Shown here piece by piece: positions 1 to 12,709 of a stretch of DNA of 64,000 nucleotides (position 1 is its first letter; each line of letters begins with the position of its first letter). The stretch is taken from NCBI RefSeq assembly GCF_003367235.1, contig NZ_QRGP01000003.1:124001-188000 (forward strand). The letters run 5' to 3'. The stretch is from Sphingorhabdus pulchriflava. Its GTDB lineage: Bacteria > Pseudomonadota > Alphaproteobacteria > Sphingomonadales > Sphingomonadaceae. The notes beneath the pieces were generated by a model. That model did not search any database. It was not told where the DNA came from and was given only the letters and a program-made list of their open reading frames with translations. The position numbers were made by a program, and so were the translations under genes.

Positions 1-73
1 GCGGTGGATCGGCAAGGGCGATCCCGGGCAAGGCTAGCGCCACGGCAGCGGCGGTTGCGATCAAGGCTTTCAT
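1..73 (-). CDS. Secreted protein, N-terminal fragment (cut by window edge)
   Basis: Only the first 24 codons are in the window. They run leftward from an ATG at 73 and have a good ribosome binding site (GGAG) just upstream. The visible part is a typical Sec signal peptide: a lysine at residue 2, an alanine/leucine-rich hydrophobic core, and a likely signal peptidase I site at Ala-Leu-Ala before Asp-Pro-Pro. The mature protein lies outside the window, so its function cannot be assigned. Confidence 0.6.
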   Translation of the reverse strand, partial: MKALIATAAAVALALPGIALADPP

Positions 74-214
74 GATCTGACTCCTTCAAAATGGCTGCAA
101 CCATTGCACCGAATTTAGATGAACGGAATCTAGACGAAGGCCATTTTGTTGGTCGAATGGTTTTGTACGAGCGTCGAAGCGTGGCGCTGACTATGCTTGC
201 CAAGCGAGTACGCG

Positions 215-454
215 ATGCCTAGTCTTCGAAACATGGCAAATATCATCGCATTCATCCTTGGTCTGATCGCACTGGTTCTGGCTATTCCCGCATTCTTTCC
301 ACTGCTCGGCTGGCTCAACTGGCTTATCATCGTGATTGCGGGTGCAGGCGTGGCTTTCGGTTTTGCATCGGAGAAGAATTCGGGCCGCAATTTCTGCCTC
401 GTCGTCGTCGCTATTTGCGCCATTCGGCTGTGGCTGGGCGGCGGGATTATTTGA
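215..454 (+). CDS. Small hydrophobic membrane protein
   Basis: About 79 residues, almost entirely hydrophobic, with three likely membrane segments: the isoleucine/leucine-rich N-terminus, the Trp-Leu-Ile-Ile stretch, and a C-terminal segment after a short charged loop (Ser-Glu-Lys-Asn-Ser-Gly-Arg). The start is uncertain. ATG 215 has a weak GCGAG upstream; ATG 233 begins at Met-Ala-Asn-Ile-Ile and is also possible; TTG 197 is less likely. It ends 16 bases before rarD, so the two may share a transcript. I do not recognise the family. Hydrophobicity and conserved orientation with rarD support a real gene, but no motif proves it. Confidence 0.5.
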   Translation: MPSLRNMANIIAFILGLIALVLAIPAFFPLLGWLNWLIIVIAGAGVAFGFASEKNSGRNFCLVVVAICAIRLWLGGGII

Positions 455-470
455 TCCGAACCAAACAGAC

Positions 471-1361
471 GTGACCACCGCCAACCAGCAGACGCCGCAA
501 GGCGGTGGGCTTCCCTACGCCTTTTCAGCCTATCTGATCTGGGGTTTCCTGCCGGTCTATTTCAAAATGCTGGCCGAGGTTCCGGCGCTGGACATATTGG
601 CGTTCCGTATCGTCTGGTCGGTGCCGGTCGTTTTCATCATCCTCTATTTCCGCAGCCAATGGGGGGAATTTACCGCTGCGATTGCCAATCCCAAAGCGCG
701 TCGTGCGATGATGCTTTCGGCGGTGCTGATTGCGATCAATTGGCTGGTCTATGTCTGGGCGATCACCACTGAACGGGTGTTGGCGACAAGCATCGGCTAT
801 TATCTAAACCCGCTGGTCAATGTGCTGCTCGGGCGGTTGTTTCTGGGTGAGCGATTGACGAAGTTGCAGGGATGGGCTGTTGCTGTGGCTGGGATGGGCG
901 TGGCAATATTGCTCGCCGGTTCGCTTGAAACCGTTTGGATCAGCCTGACTTTGGCTTTCAGCTTTGGAACCTACGGGCTCGTCCGCAAGACCGCGCCCAC
1001 GGGCTCGGTTCCGGGCCTGGCGGTGGAAATGTGCCTGCTCGGGCCGATAGCGCTGGCTGTATGTATCTGGAGCGTTTCACAAGCCGGAGGTTTCCGTGAT
1101 ATCGGAACCGAGGCCTTGCTTGCGGCCGGAGGGGCGATCACCGTTATTCCGCTGCTGCTCTTTGCGACAGCCGCACGAAGGATGAGCTATACCGCGCTGG
1201 GGTTCGTCCAATATCTGGCTCCGACCATCGTCTTCATCCTTGGGGCTTTTGCCTATGATGAACCGCTCGACGCGACCAAGCTGGCTTGCTTTGCGCTGAT
1301 CTGGACCGCTATTGCCTTGTTCAGCGTCGACGCTTTTCGTCGGATGCGGTCAGGCGGATAG
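471..1361 (+). CDS. rarD: RarD-type EamA-family transporter
   Basis: A 296-residue polytopic inner-membrane protein of the drug/metabolite transporter superfamily, with about ten membrane segments in two EamA repeats. The N-terminal repeat contains the typical [13 protein letters not shown] signature of RarD proteins near residue 20. The C-terminal repeat contains Ala-Leu-Gly-Phe-Val-Gln-Tyr. RarD proteins are annotated as chloramphenicol-sensitive or permease proteins; the natural substrate is unknown. The reading frame is open further upstream, but GTG 471 gives the normal family length and avoids overlap with the preceding gene. Its last 12 bases overlap the end of the convergent pyrC gene. 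Confidence 0.85.
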   Translation: MTTANQQTPQGGGLPYAFSAYLIWGFLPVYFKMLAEVPALDILAFRIVWSVPVVFIILYFRSQWGEFTAAIANPKARRAMMLSAVLIAINWLVYVWAITTERVLATSIGYYLNPLVNVLLGRLFLGERLTKLQGWAVAVAGMGVAILLAGSLETVWISLTLAFSFGTYGLVRKTAPTGSVPGLAVEMCLLGPIALAVCIWSVSQAGGFRDIGTEALLAAGGAITVIPLLLFATAARRMSYTALGFVQYLAPTIVFILGAFAYDEPLDATKLACFALIWTAIALFSVDAFRRMRSGG

Positions 1362-2393
1362 CAGTTTCCAGCCGATAGTCTCGCCCGCGTGGAAGGGTGA
1401 AACCGGCGTACCATTGGCATCGACCGACAGTGGTACTTCTACCGGGGCCTTTTCCAGCGTGACCATCTCGTCATTGAGCGGTAGGCCGTAAAAACGGGGG
1501 CCGAATTCGGAGGCAAAGCCTTCGAGTTTTTCCAATGCCCCTTCCTCGTCGAAAACCAATGCGTAGCTTTCGATTGCATAAGGCGCGTTGAAAATGCCAG
1601 CACAACCACAGGCAGACTCCTTGGCCGATACCGCATGCGGGGCGCTGTCGGTACCGAGGAAAAATTTGGGATTGCCCGAAACCGCTGCCTTGCGCAGCGC
1701 CAGCCGGTGCTTCTCGCGCTTGGCGACAGGCAGGCAATAAGCATGTGGGCGTATGCCGCCGACGAACATCGCGTTGCGGTTGATATGCAGATGTTGTGGT
1801 GTGATGGTTGCACCGACATTTTCACTCGCGCCCGCCACGAAATCAACCGCCTCAGCCGTAGTGATATGTTCGAAGACGATCCGCAAATCCGGAAAGTCAC
1901 GGACGATATGGTTCAGCGTGCGCTCGATAAAAACCGCCTCGCGGTCAAAGATATCGACCTCATGGTCGGTGACCTCGCCATGGATCAAAAGCGGCATGCC
2001 GATCGCCTGCATGCGTTCGAGCACCGGATAGATGTTGGCGACATCGGTTACGCCGTGCGCGCTGCCGGTTGTTGCGTGCGCGGGATAGAGTTTGGCGGCG
2101 GTGAACACCCCCTCTGCATGGCCGCGGGCGACCTCCTCGGGCGACAGCGTATCGGTGAGGTAACAGGTGATCAGCGGTTCGAACGCCATCCCTTCGGGTA
2201 AGGCCGCAAGGATGCGATCGCGATAGGCACGTCCGGCCTCGGTCGTCGTAACCGGTGGCGACAGATTGGGCATTACGATGGCACGGGCGAATTGCCGCGC
2301 AGTATAGGGCAGCACGCCTTTCAGCATCTCCCCATCGCGCAGATGCACATGCCAGTCGTCGGGGCGGCGGATCGTCAGAGTCGTTACGGTCAT
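1350..2393 (-). CDS. pyrC: Dihydroorotase (class II, PyrC)
   Basis: A 347-residue cytosolic zinc enzyme that reversibly cyclises N-carbamoyl-aspartate to dihydroorotate in de novo pyrimidine synthesis. Visible signatures: His-Val-His metal ligands (H15, H17) followed by Leu-Arg-Asp-Gly; the carbamylated lysine in Ala-Ala-Lys-Leu-Tyr-Pro-Ala (K101); the substrate-binding Met-Pro-Asn-Leu segment near residue 41; and the C-terminal catalytic Asp in Leu-Gly-Thr-Asp-Ser-Ala-Pro-His. Length and motifs fit the class II (E. coli-like) enzyme. An AAGGGAAG ribosome binding site precedes the ATG. Only 38 bases separate its start from the divergent ygfZ gene. pyrE, another gene of the pathway, lies at 39.3 kb. 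Confidence 0.97.
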   Translation of the reverse strand: MTVTTLTIRRPDDWHVHLRDGEMLKGVLPYTARQFARAIVMPNLSPPVTTTEAGRAYRDRILAALPEGMAFEPLITCYLTDTLSPEEVARGHAEGVFTAAKLYPAHATTGSAHGVTDVANIYPVLERMQAIGMPLLIHGEVTDHEVDIFDREAVFIERTLNHIVRDFPDLRIVFEHITTAEAVDFVAGASENVGATITPQHLHINRNAMFVGGIRPHAYCLPVAKREKHRLALRKAAVSGNPKFFLGTDSAPHAVSAKESACGCAGIFNAPYAIESYALVFDEEGALEKLEGFASEFGPRFYGLPLNDEMVTLEKAPVEVPLSVDANGTPVSPFHAGETIGWKLLSA

Positions 2394-2431
2394 GGCTTCC
2401 CTTTAGTCGCGTGGCTCCCTATCTGTCACCC

Positions 2432-3169
2432 ATGTCTGCACCCCGATTGTTCGACCGCGCCATAATTCGCCTGTCCCCCCAGGAAGAGGGAGAAGATGTA
2501 CGCGGATTTCTGCAAGGCCTGGTGACGCAGGATATGCAGGCGAAACTGCCGCTCTGGGCCGGTCTACTGACGCCACAAGGTAAGGCGCTGTTCGATTTCT
2601 TCCTGTGGGACGATGGCGACGACCTATTGATCGATTGCGAAGCGGCACAGGCCGAAGCTTTGGCACGCCGCTTGTCGATATACCGCTTGCGGCGGAAAAT
2701 AGCGATTTCCGTCGATCCGAAGCTGGGTGTATATTGGGCCGCAGCAGCGCCCGACCGCCCCTCCGATCCGCGCCTGCCCGAACTGGGGGTACGCTGGACC
2801 GCGCCGGTTGCCGATGACGATGTCGACATAAGCGCCTTCTACCGCGCGTACCGCCTGTCGCTTGGCGTGCCCGAAGGCCTTACCGAACTTGGCAGCGATG
2901 CGACGCTGTGGCTGGAAACCAATGCCGCCGAACTGAACGGAGTGTCGTTCACCAAGGGCTGTTATGTAGGGCAGGAGAATACCGCGCGGATGAACTGGCG
3001 GCAGAAGGTCAACCGGCGATTGGTGGTTGTTCCCATCGCCGATGCCGATCCGGCGAAGGCACGCGCCAGCTATCCCGAACTGGGCCTTGCAGTCGAACTG
3101 CGCCGGGTCGAAAATATGGCAGGCCTTCAGCTGCCGACATGGCAGGCAACAGCGATTGCCGCCGATTGA
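2432..3169 (+). CDS. ygfZ: YgfZ/CAF17-like folate-binding protein
   Basis: A 245-residue GcvT-fold protein of the YgfZ/IBA57/CAF17 family, which uses tetrahydrofolate to help make or repair certain iron-sulfur enzymes. The family signature Lys-Gly-Cys-Tyr-Val-Gly-Gln-Glu is intact at residues 175-182, including Cys177. The N-terminal half carries the Gly-Phe-Leu-Gln-Gly-Leu-Val-Thr-Gln-Asp motif of these proteins. The frame is open upstream into pyrC, but the start at ATG 2432 matches family length and the typical N-terminus. No clear ribosome binding site is visible. The promoter must lie within the divergent pyrC gene or the 38-base gap. Confidence 0.9.
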   Translation: MSAPRLFDRAIIRLSPQEEGEDVRGFLQGLVTQDMQAKLPLWAGLLTPQGKALFDFFLWDDGDDLLIDCEAAQAEALARRLSIYRLRRKIAISVDPKLGVYWAAAAPDRPSDPRLPELGVRWTAPVADDDVDISAFYRAYRLSLGVPEGLTELGSDATLWLETNAAELNGVSFTKGCYVGQENTARMNWRQKVNRRLVVVPIADADPAKARASYPELGLAVELRRVENMAGLQLPTWQATAIAAD

Positions 3170-3226
3170 CAAGCGGGCCGGGCTCGCCCACCGCGCCGTA
3201 AAGATTTCGGGATTAAAGGAAAAGTG

Positions 3227-3628
3227 ATGGTAGCATATCTGATGATGGTTTCGGCGCTTGTGGCGGCGAGTTCGGCTGCGGCAGATGCAAAGACGGACGA
3301 AGCGCTGTTCGAAGCGTCGGTCAGCTGTGTCGCCTATCATGTGTTTGCGACATCCCAGATGGACCCGGTCTCCGAAGAAGCGAAGCTGAGCGAAGAGAAA
3401 GCAACGCTCTTCCTGCTTGCCGCTTATAGCAAAGATGCCGCGCTGGATCCCGATGCAATCGAAGCAAAGGTCGAGAGCATTGTTGAGGGTTTGATTGACG
3501 ACAGGGCAACCGTGGAACCTGCCCAGCATGCGGAGGAAATTGCCCAGCTAAAACAGGTGTGCAGCCAGTTCGAACCTTCGGCGCTGGCGATTGTCGATGC
3601 TGCGGGGCTGAATAGCGACGCCAAATAG
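3227..3628 (+). CDS. Small secreted protein with a conserved cysteine pair (paralogue 1)
   Basis: A 133-residue protein with an N-terminal signal peptide (hydrophobic Met/Val/Ala core, cleavage likely near Ala-Ala-Ala-Asp). The start ATG 3227 follows AAAGGA at a good distance; GTG 3224 is the alternative. The mature part is acidic and mainly helical, with one cysteine early (Ser-Cys-Val-Ala-Tyr-His) and one late (Gln-Val-Cys-Ser-Gln). The next gene has the same layout: signal peptide, Ser-Cys-Ala-Ala-Phe-His, then Leu-Ala-Cys-Arg. This suggests tandem duplication and a periplasmic disulfide. I do not recognise a named family. Confidence 0.65.
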   Translation: MVAYLMMVSALVAASSAAADAKTDEALFEASVSCVAYHVFATSQMDPVSEEAKLSEEKATLFLLAAYSKDAALDPDAIEAKVESIVEGLIDDRATVEPAQHAEEIAQLKQVCSQFEPSALAIVDAAGLNSDAK

Positions 3629-3669
3629 CGGTTCAGCATCGCGACATCTTGCCGGACTAGAGTTGCCTC

Positions 3670-4044
3670 ATGATCATTTTTCCGATGCTCCTTTTGTTCC
3701 AGCCGGTTTCGGCTGAACAGGAAGACTATAATGCCCTGCTGTCCTGCGCGGCCTTCCATGCGGTCGAAGCTGAGCGCGGGGAATCGAGCAACCGGGAGGC
3801 GCAGCTTGCCGCGTCGCGGGATTTTCTTGACGTTGCGGCCGCGCTGACTAGCGCAAAGTCCTTGGGCACCTCCGCCCAAGCGGATTTGAAGCAATTGCAA
3901 ACCGACTATGCCCGTCATTTGCGGGAGGGCGATGCCAAGGCGATGGCGGAACAATGGACTGCTCTCGACCTCGCATGCCGCGAACTTTATCCCGCGCTTG
4001 GCAAAGTGCTGGCTGAAAACAAACTCGACGACAAGGGGCGCTAG
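3670..4044 (+). CDS. Small secreted protein with a conserved cysteine pair (paralogue 2)
   Basis: A 124-residue protein with a short signal peptide (Ile-Ile-Phe-Pro-Met-Leu-Leu-Leu-Phe, cleavage near Val-Ser-Ala) and a helical mature domain. It shares its design with the gene before it: a cysteine in a Ser-Cys-Ala-Ala-Phe-His motif near residue 26 and a second in Leu-Ala-Cys-Arg-Glu-Leu-Tyr-Pro near the C-terminus. The gap between the two genes is 41 bases, so they are probably co-transcribed. The function is unknown; a periplasmic location is inferred from the signal sequence. Its end lies close to the convergent response-regulator gene. Confidence 0.65.
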   Translation: MIIFPMLLLFQPVSAEQEDYNALLSCAAFHAVEAERGESSNREAQLAASRDFLDVAAALTSAKSLGTSAQADLKQLQTDYARHLREGDAKAMAEQWTALDLACRELYPALGKVLAENKLDDKGR

Positions 4045-4058
4045 CGCCCTTTGCCGCC

Positions 4059-4688
4059 TCAGATATGCAGCGCTCGCGCCTTTCGCGCCGCTTCCGCCCG
4101 GCTGGTCACTTTCAGCACCCGCAGCAACGCCGATACGTGGATGCGGACCGTGTAGGGTGAAATATCGAGCGAACGGGCAATTTCCTTGTTCGATTTGCCT
4201 TGCGCAATCAGGGCCATGACTTCGCGTTGCCGCGCCGTCAAATCAACCGGGCTGAATTCGGATCCTTGGGCATCCCATCCATTGGCAGCTTGTGACAACT
4301 CGACCACAAACTCACCGTTACGAACCTGGGCAATCGCGTCGAGCATGCGCGCCGACGGGACTTGCTTGTCGACAAAGCCGTCCGCGCCCTTTTCCATCAC
4401 CATATTGATCGTGGCTTCGTCATCCACCATCGACACGATGACCAGAGACGCAGTCGGATATTGCGTGCGCAATGTTTTCAGTGTTTCCTGCGGTTTCATG
4501 CCGGGAAACAGCAGGTCGAGAATGAACAGTTCTGGCGGTTCGCCTTGTGCGGCGACTGCCATTACTTCGTCCATAGTTGCCGCCTGACTGATCTCCGCAT
4601 CGGGAAACCGCCCTGCAAGTAACTGGACTATCCCTTCCCTGAACACCGGATGATCGTCGGCAACAACGATGCGTTCGGCCTTTGCCAT
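4059..4688 (-). CDS. LuxR/NarL-family response regulator
   Basis: A 209-residue two-component transcription factor. The N-terminal receiver domain (about residues 6-120) has the acidic pair D11/D12, phosphoacceptor D58 in Phe-Ile-Leu-Asp-Leu-Leu, a Ser at the end of beta-4 and Lys108. The C-terminal LuxR-type helix-turn-helix (about 145-207) shows the standard Leu-Thr-Ala-Arg-Gln-Arg-Glu-Val start, Gly-Lys-Ser-Asn-Lys-Glu-Ile-Ala turn and Thr-Val-Arg-Ile-His-Val recognition helix. The gene lies 104 bases downstream of a hybrid histidine kinase on the same strand, which is its likely partner. Target genes cannot be read from the sequence. Confidence 0.92.
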   Translation of the reverse strand: MAKAERIVVADDHPVFREGIVQLLAGRFPDAEISQAATMDEVMAVAAQGEPPELFILDLLFPGMKPQETLKTLRTQYPTASLVIVSMVDDEATINMVMEKGADGFVDKQVPSARMLDAIAQVRNGEFVVELSQAANGWDAQGSEFSPVDLTARQREVMALIAQGKSNKEIARSLDISPYTVRIHVSALLRVLKVTSRAEAARKARALHI

Positions 4689-4792
4689 TTGTTTTCATTT
4701 CCGATTTGATTTCAGGGCGTATTACTTAGGATAGTATAGTCTGCAAGGCCAGCGGCGATTTCGGTCCTATAGTACAAACGAGGTCAATCGTC

Positions 4793-6454
4793 TCAAAACG
4801 CGCCAATTCGCACCGATGACAGCAGGGATCGCAGCGCCGACGGCCGCAACGGCTTTGTCATCAACTGTACGCGGGGTAACTCGATCAGCGAACGCACACG
4901 CGCCTCGTCATGCCCCGTCATGATGATGGCCGGGGTTTCGGTCCCGGTTATCGAACGAATATGCGCTATGCATCGCGTACCCGTGATGCCGCTTCCCAAA
5001 TCAAAATCGGTAAGGATGAGGTCTGCCAGCTCGACCGTATCAGGCATTGTGTCGAAATCCTGAACTAGGCATCCCCACCCTTTCAACAATGCTGCGGTTG
5101 CGGCGAGCACATCGCGGTCATCTTCGATCAGGACTATCCTGAACCCAGCCAGGGGGGTGCGGTTCATCGATAGCGGATTGTCCGTGCCTTCGCCGGCGCT
5201 GGAAGCAGTGCGGAAGCCGCAAATGGATGCAACAGTGCCCTTACCCAATGTCGAGTGCAATTTGATTTCGAGGCCGCATAACTGCGCCAGCCGGGCAACG
5301 ATCGCGAGGCCAAGGCCGACGCCATCTCTGTCTCTGTCACCCGGCTGCTGGACGCGGTAGAATTCCTCAAAAACAAAAGGCTGATGCTCATCGGAAATCC
5401 CGATACCTTGATCATGCACCTCCAGCGTGACTTTGTTTCCGGAGCGCCGCACGCCGACCAGCACGGATCCGCCTTCGCCATATTTGATGGCATTGGACAC
5501 CAGATTCTGGAGCATTGTCGTCAACAAAACCGGGTCGGCGATTACCGTTGCCGAAGTTGCGACGAATCGCAGATCAACATTGTTCCATTTTGCCGCTTCT
5601 TCATTTTGCTCCATCACATCAGTCAGGATCATATTCAGATCGACGCTGTTCGGCGCATATTTCAACGTTCCACTGTCGAGCGTTGAAATATCAAGCAGCG
5701 ATTTGAACAAGCGCGCGACACCTTGCAAAGCGCGCTCTATCCGTTCGACTATCTGCGATTGCGTGCCGTTCAGCCGGGTATCCCGCAACCCGGCAAGGAA
5801 AAGCCCTATGGCATGGACGGGTTGCCGCAGGTCATGGCTCGCCTGGGCCAGAAATCGGGACTTTGCCAGATTGGCGTTCTGGGCGTCGGTTCGTGCTTCG
5901 GCAGTCTGTCGCAACAGCGCAAAGGCATAGGTCGGGACGGCGGCTGCCGTGAACACCATCGTCATCACCATATCCGGATTGTCGCGCCAGAACGGGTTGA
6001 AAATTGTAGTGACCATGATGGAAAGCTGGGCCATCACCCATGCGGCCAGCAGATATTTCGGGCCATAGCGCATGCCATTGCCGACCGTGACCCAGAGGAC
6101 GAGCGCGAACAGCGGCATCATCGCAAAACCTCCAACGATCATGCCATGCGTCAGCGACACATAGTCACCCAGCATCGTGATTGCTCTGCGAGCCGGATAA
6201 TGACCTGGCCACCGCAGAATCGTCCAAAAGATGACCAGCGAGAAAATAGTGAAGCCGACATAATAGGTAAGCATGATGCGCACGACGTCTGCGGGTAGGT
6301 CGGTTGGTCCGATGCCTGCGCCGCGCAAAAGGACATAAACTGTCACCAGGAAAATATACCAAAAACGAACAATGGCCTGACCTCGCTCGGCCTTCGCCTC
6401 ATCGGCAAGCTCCATCGTTGCTTCTATCGCGAGTTTCCGGAACGATATTGCCAT
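4793..6454 (-). CDS. Membrane hybrid histidine kinase with C-terminal receiver
   Basis: A 553-residue sensor. The N-terminal region (about 30-185) holds roughly six hydrophobic segments and no recognisable periplasmic sensing domain. The dimerisation/phosphoacceptor helix follows, with His207 in Ser-His-Asp-Leu-Arg-Gln-Pro, the variant H-box of NahK/ErcS-like kinases. The ATPase domain has the N-box Asn-Leu-Val-Ser-Asn-Ala-Ile-Lys-Tyr and G boxes Asp-Gln-Gly-Ile-Gly and Gly-Val-Gly-Leu-Gly-Leu. A receiver domain (about 438-550) ends the protein, with Glu-Asp-Asp near 445 and likely phosphoacceptor D483. AGGAAAA precedes the ATG. Such hybrids usually pass phosphate through an Hpt protein, and an orphan Hpt gene lies at 21.3-21.7 kb. 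Confidence 0.93.
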   Translation of the reverse strand: MAISFRKLAIEATMELADEAKAERGQAIVRFWYIFLVTVYVLLRGAGIGPTDLPADVVRIMLTYYVGFTIFSLVIFWTILRWPGHYPARRAITMLGDYVSLTHGMIVGGFAMMPLFALVLWVTVGNGMRYGPKYLLAAWVMAQLSIMVTTIFNPFWRDNPDMVMTMVFTAAAVPTYAFALLRQTAEARTDAQNANLAKSRFLAQASHDLRQPVHAIGLFLAGLRDTRLNGTQSQIVERIERALQGVARLFKSLLDISTLDSGTLKYAPNSVDLNMILTDVMEQNEEAAKWNNVDLRFVATSATVIADPVLLTTMLQNLVSNAIKYGEGGSVLVGVRRSGNKVTLEVHDQGIGISDEHQPFVFEEFYRVQQPGDRDRDGVGLGLAIVARLAQLCGLEIKLHSTLGKGTVASICGFRTASSAGEGTDNPLSMNRTPLAGFRIVLIEDDRDVLAATAALLKGWGCLVQDFDTMPDTVELADLILTDFDLGSGITGTRCIAHIRSITGTETPAIIMTGHDEARVRSLIELPRVQLMTKPLRPSALRSLLSSVRIGAF

Positions 6455-6504
6455 GCGCTTTTCCTGTTCTGGCGGCCGCTAAAGGATATCCGCGGCAGTG
6501 CGAA

Positions 6505-7380
6505 CTATTGGCTTTGGGTTATGTGCGCCAGTGGTATTTGGTCCGACTCTGGGGCGATACTCCATTGCATGATCCGCAGCTGCGGTTCGCCTGCCGGGGC
6601 CGGTACGGTTGGTATTGCGAGTCCATTTCCGTTTAGACTGTGGCTCAACGTGCGAACTTCGAATGTGCCGCTGGTCCAATCCAGCGGCGTCGTTTCGGAC
6701 GCTTTGCCGATTCCGGCTTCTTCGGCGAAGCTTTCCAGTCCGGATTGCGCCAAACCCGCTGCCTCCACAACAATTACCCCATCAGCCAGCTTGCGGACAG
6801 TCAAAAAGGGATAGACGATTTGCACGCCGGGGATCATCGGAAAGAGAAAATCGCGGTCGAGCGTGCCGCTGATCTGGTAATCGACGTCGAACAATCCTTT
6901 GCCGCGATAGATTACCGATTTCCAACCCTCATGCTGCATCAACCGGGCTGCAATCTTGTGGTTCTCAGACTCGTCGAAGGGATTGAATCCGATCATTCGG
7001 ATGACGGCTTTCTCTTCCTCTTCCTGCGCGATACGGCGATCTTCCCATTCGGCTTTGCGCTCGGCTGCTGCCTCTACCGTGCAGCTACGATCCGGCCTGC
7101 CTTGCGCGTCGCTAACCGGCTTCAAATTGCCGGCATCGTCATAGCAATAGGCCATTATATCGGACCATGTCGCGCCACGTCCGCCTCTGTCTGCCAAATC
7201 GGCTTCCGCTGCGATGAAGCGGATCTGCCCCTTATAGCGGAATTCAAAGCGGCCATCGGATTCGACCAACAGGCTGCTGTCGAACAGTCCGGGGATAAAG
7301 ATGCACGACGACAGCGCGAGTGCCGCCATGAAGAGGCATCCGATATGGGCTATGTATCGCAGGGGTCGTGGTAACGACAT
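6505..7380 (-). CDS. Putative outer-membrane or periplasmic lipoprotein
   Basis: A 291-residue protein with a lipoprotein signal peptide: an arginine near the N-terminus, a hydrophobic core, and a lipobox Ala-Leu-Ser-Ser-Cys placing the acylated cysteine at residue 26. The mature part begins with Ile-Phe-Ile-Pro-Gly-Leu-Phe and continues as a soluble domain with a charged Glu/Lys/Arg stretch near residues 110-130 that may be helical. I recognise no enzyme motif or named family. It is transcribed in the same direction as the kinase 50 bases further on, but no common function is evident. Confidence 0.75.
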   Translation of the reverse strand: MSLPRPLRYIAHIGCLFMAALALSSCIFIPGLFDSSLLVESDGRFEFRYKGQIRFIAAEADLADRGGRGATWSDIMAYCYDDAGNLKPVSDAQGRPDRSCTVEAAAERKAEWEDRRIAQEEEEKAVIRMIGFNPFDESENHKIAARLMQHEGWKSVIYRGKGLFDVDYQISGTLDRDFLFPMIPGVQIVYPFLTVRKLADGVIVVEAAGLAQSGLESFAEEAGIGKASETTPLDWTSGTFEVRTLSHSLNGNGLAIPTVPAPAGEPQLRIMQWSIAPESDQIPLAHITQSQ

Positions 7381-7443
7381 GGCCGCAGCCTAAATGGCCG
7401 CGGCCAAATGGCCAGCGTTGCGATGTGCTAAGTCAAGCTAAGC

Positions 7444-11679
<4,236 letters not shown>

Positions 11680-11683
<4 letters not shown>

Positions 11684-12162
11684 TGCAGGAACATTGGGGT
11701 GCCGAATTGAAAACTGTCATTTCGGTGCTTCAAACAGCGCTAACACCTGCTTTTTTGCTCGTCGCAGTGGGCAGTTTGCTCAATGTCCTCACCGGGCGGC
11801 TGTCCCGGATTGTCGATCGGTCGCGCCATCTCGAAGATCGTCATGCCGCAGCGAGCGGGCAGGAGCTTGTCCGTCTGGTTCTTGAACTGCGCATATTGCA
11901 ACGGCGGATGCTGATTGTCGGCCGTTCGATTCTCCTGTCGGTGCTCGCCGCCGTTGCTGTTTGCGTGATGATCGGCCTGTTGTTTCTGATGGGGCTCACG
12001 GAAATTTCGATGGCGTGGATCATCGTTGCTGTTTTCATGGTCGCATTGGCCTTGCTGGCATGGGCGCTAGCTGCCTTTGTGCGCGAAATCTCACTTGCGA
12101 CACATGCAATCAAGGTGCCGAAAGAATATCTGGAATTGCCCGAGCCTGTAGAAGCTGAATAG
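11680..12162 (+). CDS. DUF2721-family membrane protein
   Basis: A 160-residue inner-membrane protein with a hydrophobic N-terminal segment (Thr-Pro-Ala-Phe-Leu-Leu-Val-Ala-Val-Gly), then Arg-Leu-Ser-Arg-Ile-Val-Asp-Arg-Ser-Arg-His-Leu typical of DUF2721, and two closely spaced membrane helices in the C-terminal half. It starts at ATG 11680, overlapping the acyl-CoA synthetase stop by four bases; the frame is open further upstream inside that gene but not used. Function is unknown for this family. Coupling to the synthetase suggests co-expression rather than proving a shared pathway. Confidence 0.85.
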
Positions 12163-12174
12163 GAGTCTGTGGCG

Positions 12175-12606
12175 CTATTCAGAGTTGGCTTCGGCCATCT
12201 GCCACACGACAACCACGCCGACGCCGGCCGCTGCCACCAAGCCTATCCCGATCCACGCCGCTGTAGACATGTTGTAACGCCCGTTAACCTTGGGCACTTC
12301 GCGACCGTTGAGCATCAGATGCGGGTCTTTGGACAGGCTAAGCCCGATCCGTGCTTTTTGACTGTTCAGGGCTTTCAATTCGGTGCCGACAACTGCAACT
12401 GATTGTCGGTTGGCACGATGATCGAAACCGAGTTCAAGCCGGGGTTTACGCTCCTGCGCTTTGCCACCTTTGCCAAAGGGCACAGTCAGGCCCAGGCTCA
12501 CTCTTTTGTCGGCAGGACGGACAAAGTCGGAACCATTATAGGACTGGGCGACAGCACTTACTGGCATGGCCAACAAGGTGGCTGAGATGATGATCGAACG
12601 TAGCAT
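12175..12606 (-). CDS. Small secreted protein with C-terminal membrane helix
   Basis: A 143-residue protein. The start ATG 12606 follows a near-ideal GGAGGG site; the open frame upstream of it is not used. A signal peptide (Met-Leu-Arg then Ile-Ile-Ile-Ser-Ala-Thr-Leu-Leu, cleavage near Ala-Val-Ala-Gln) leads into a basic mature region with Arg-Val-Ser-Leu-Gly-Leu-Thr-Val-Pro-Phe-Gly. A single hydrophobic helix (Ile-Gly-Ile-Gly-Leu-Val-Ala-Ala-Ala-Gly) ends about eight residues before the C-terminus. It is probably anchored in the inner membrane facing the periplasm. The family is not recognised. It lies about 100 bases downstream of coaD on the same strand. Confidence 0.65.
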   Translation of the reverse strand: MLRSIIISATLLAMPVSAVAQSYNGSDFVRPADKRVSLGLTVPFGKGGKAQERKPRLELGFDHRANRQSVAVVGTELKALNSQKARIGLSLSKDPHLMLNGREVPKVNGRYNMSTAAWIGIGLVAAAGVGVVVVWQMAEANSE

Positions 12607-12709
12607 GTGCGTTTCCCTCCGCTGCTTTTGTCCACCTAATAGGTTGGACAGCGTGAAGGGGTAAGCGAGCTGATGTACTAGTCGCACAATATCGCAATCA
12701 ACGTTTCGC

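Noticed and set aside
2170-2185. tRNA T-loop-like GGTTCGAACG
   Set aside because: It lies inside the conserved pyrC coding sequence, and no acceptor stem or anticodon arm can be formed around it. No other tRNA-like sequence was seen in the window.
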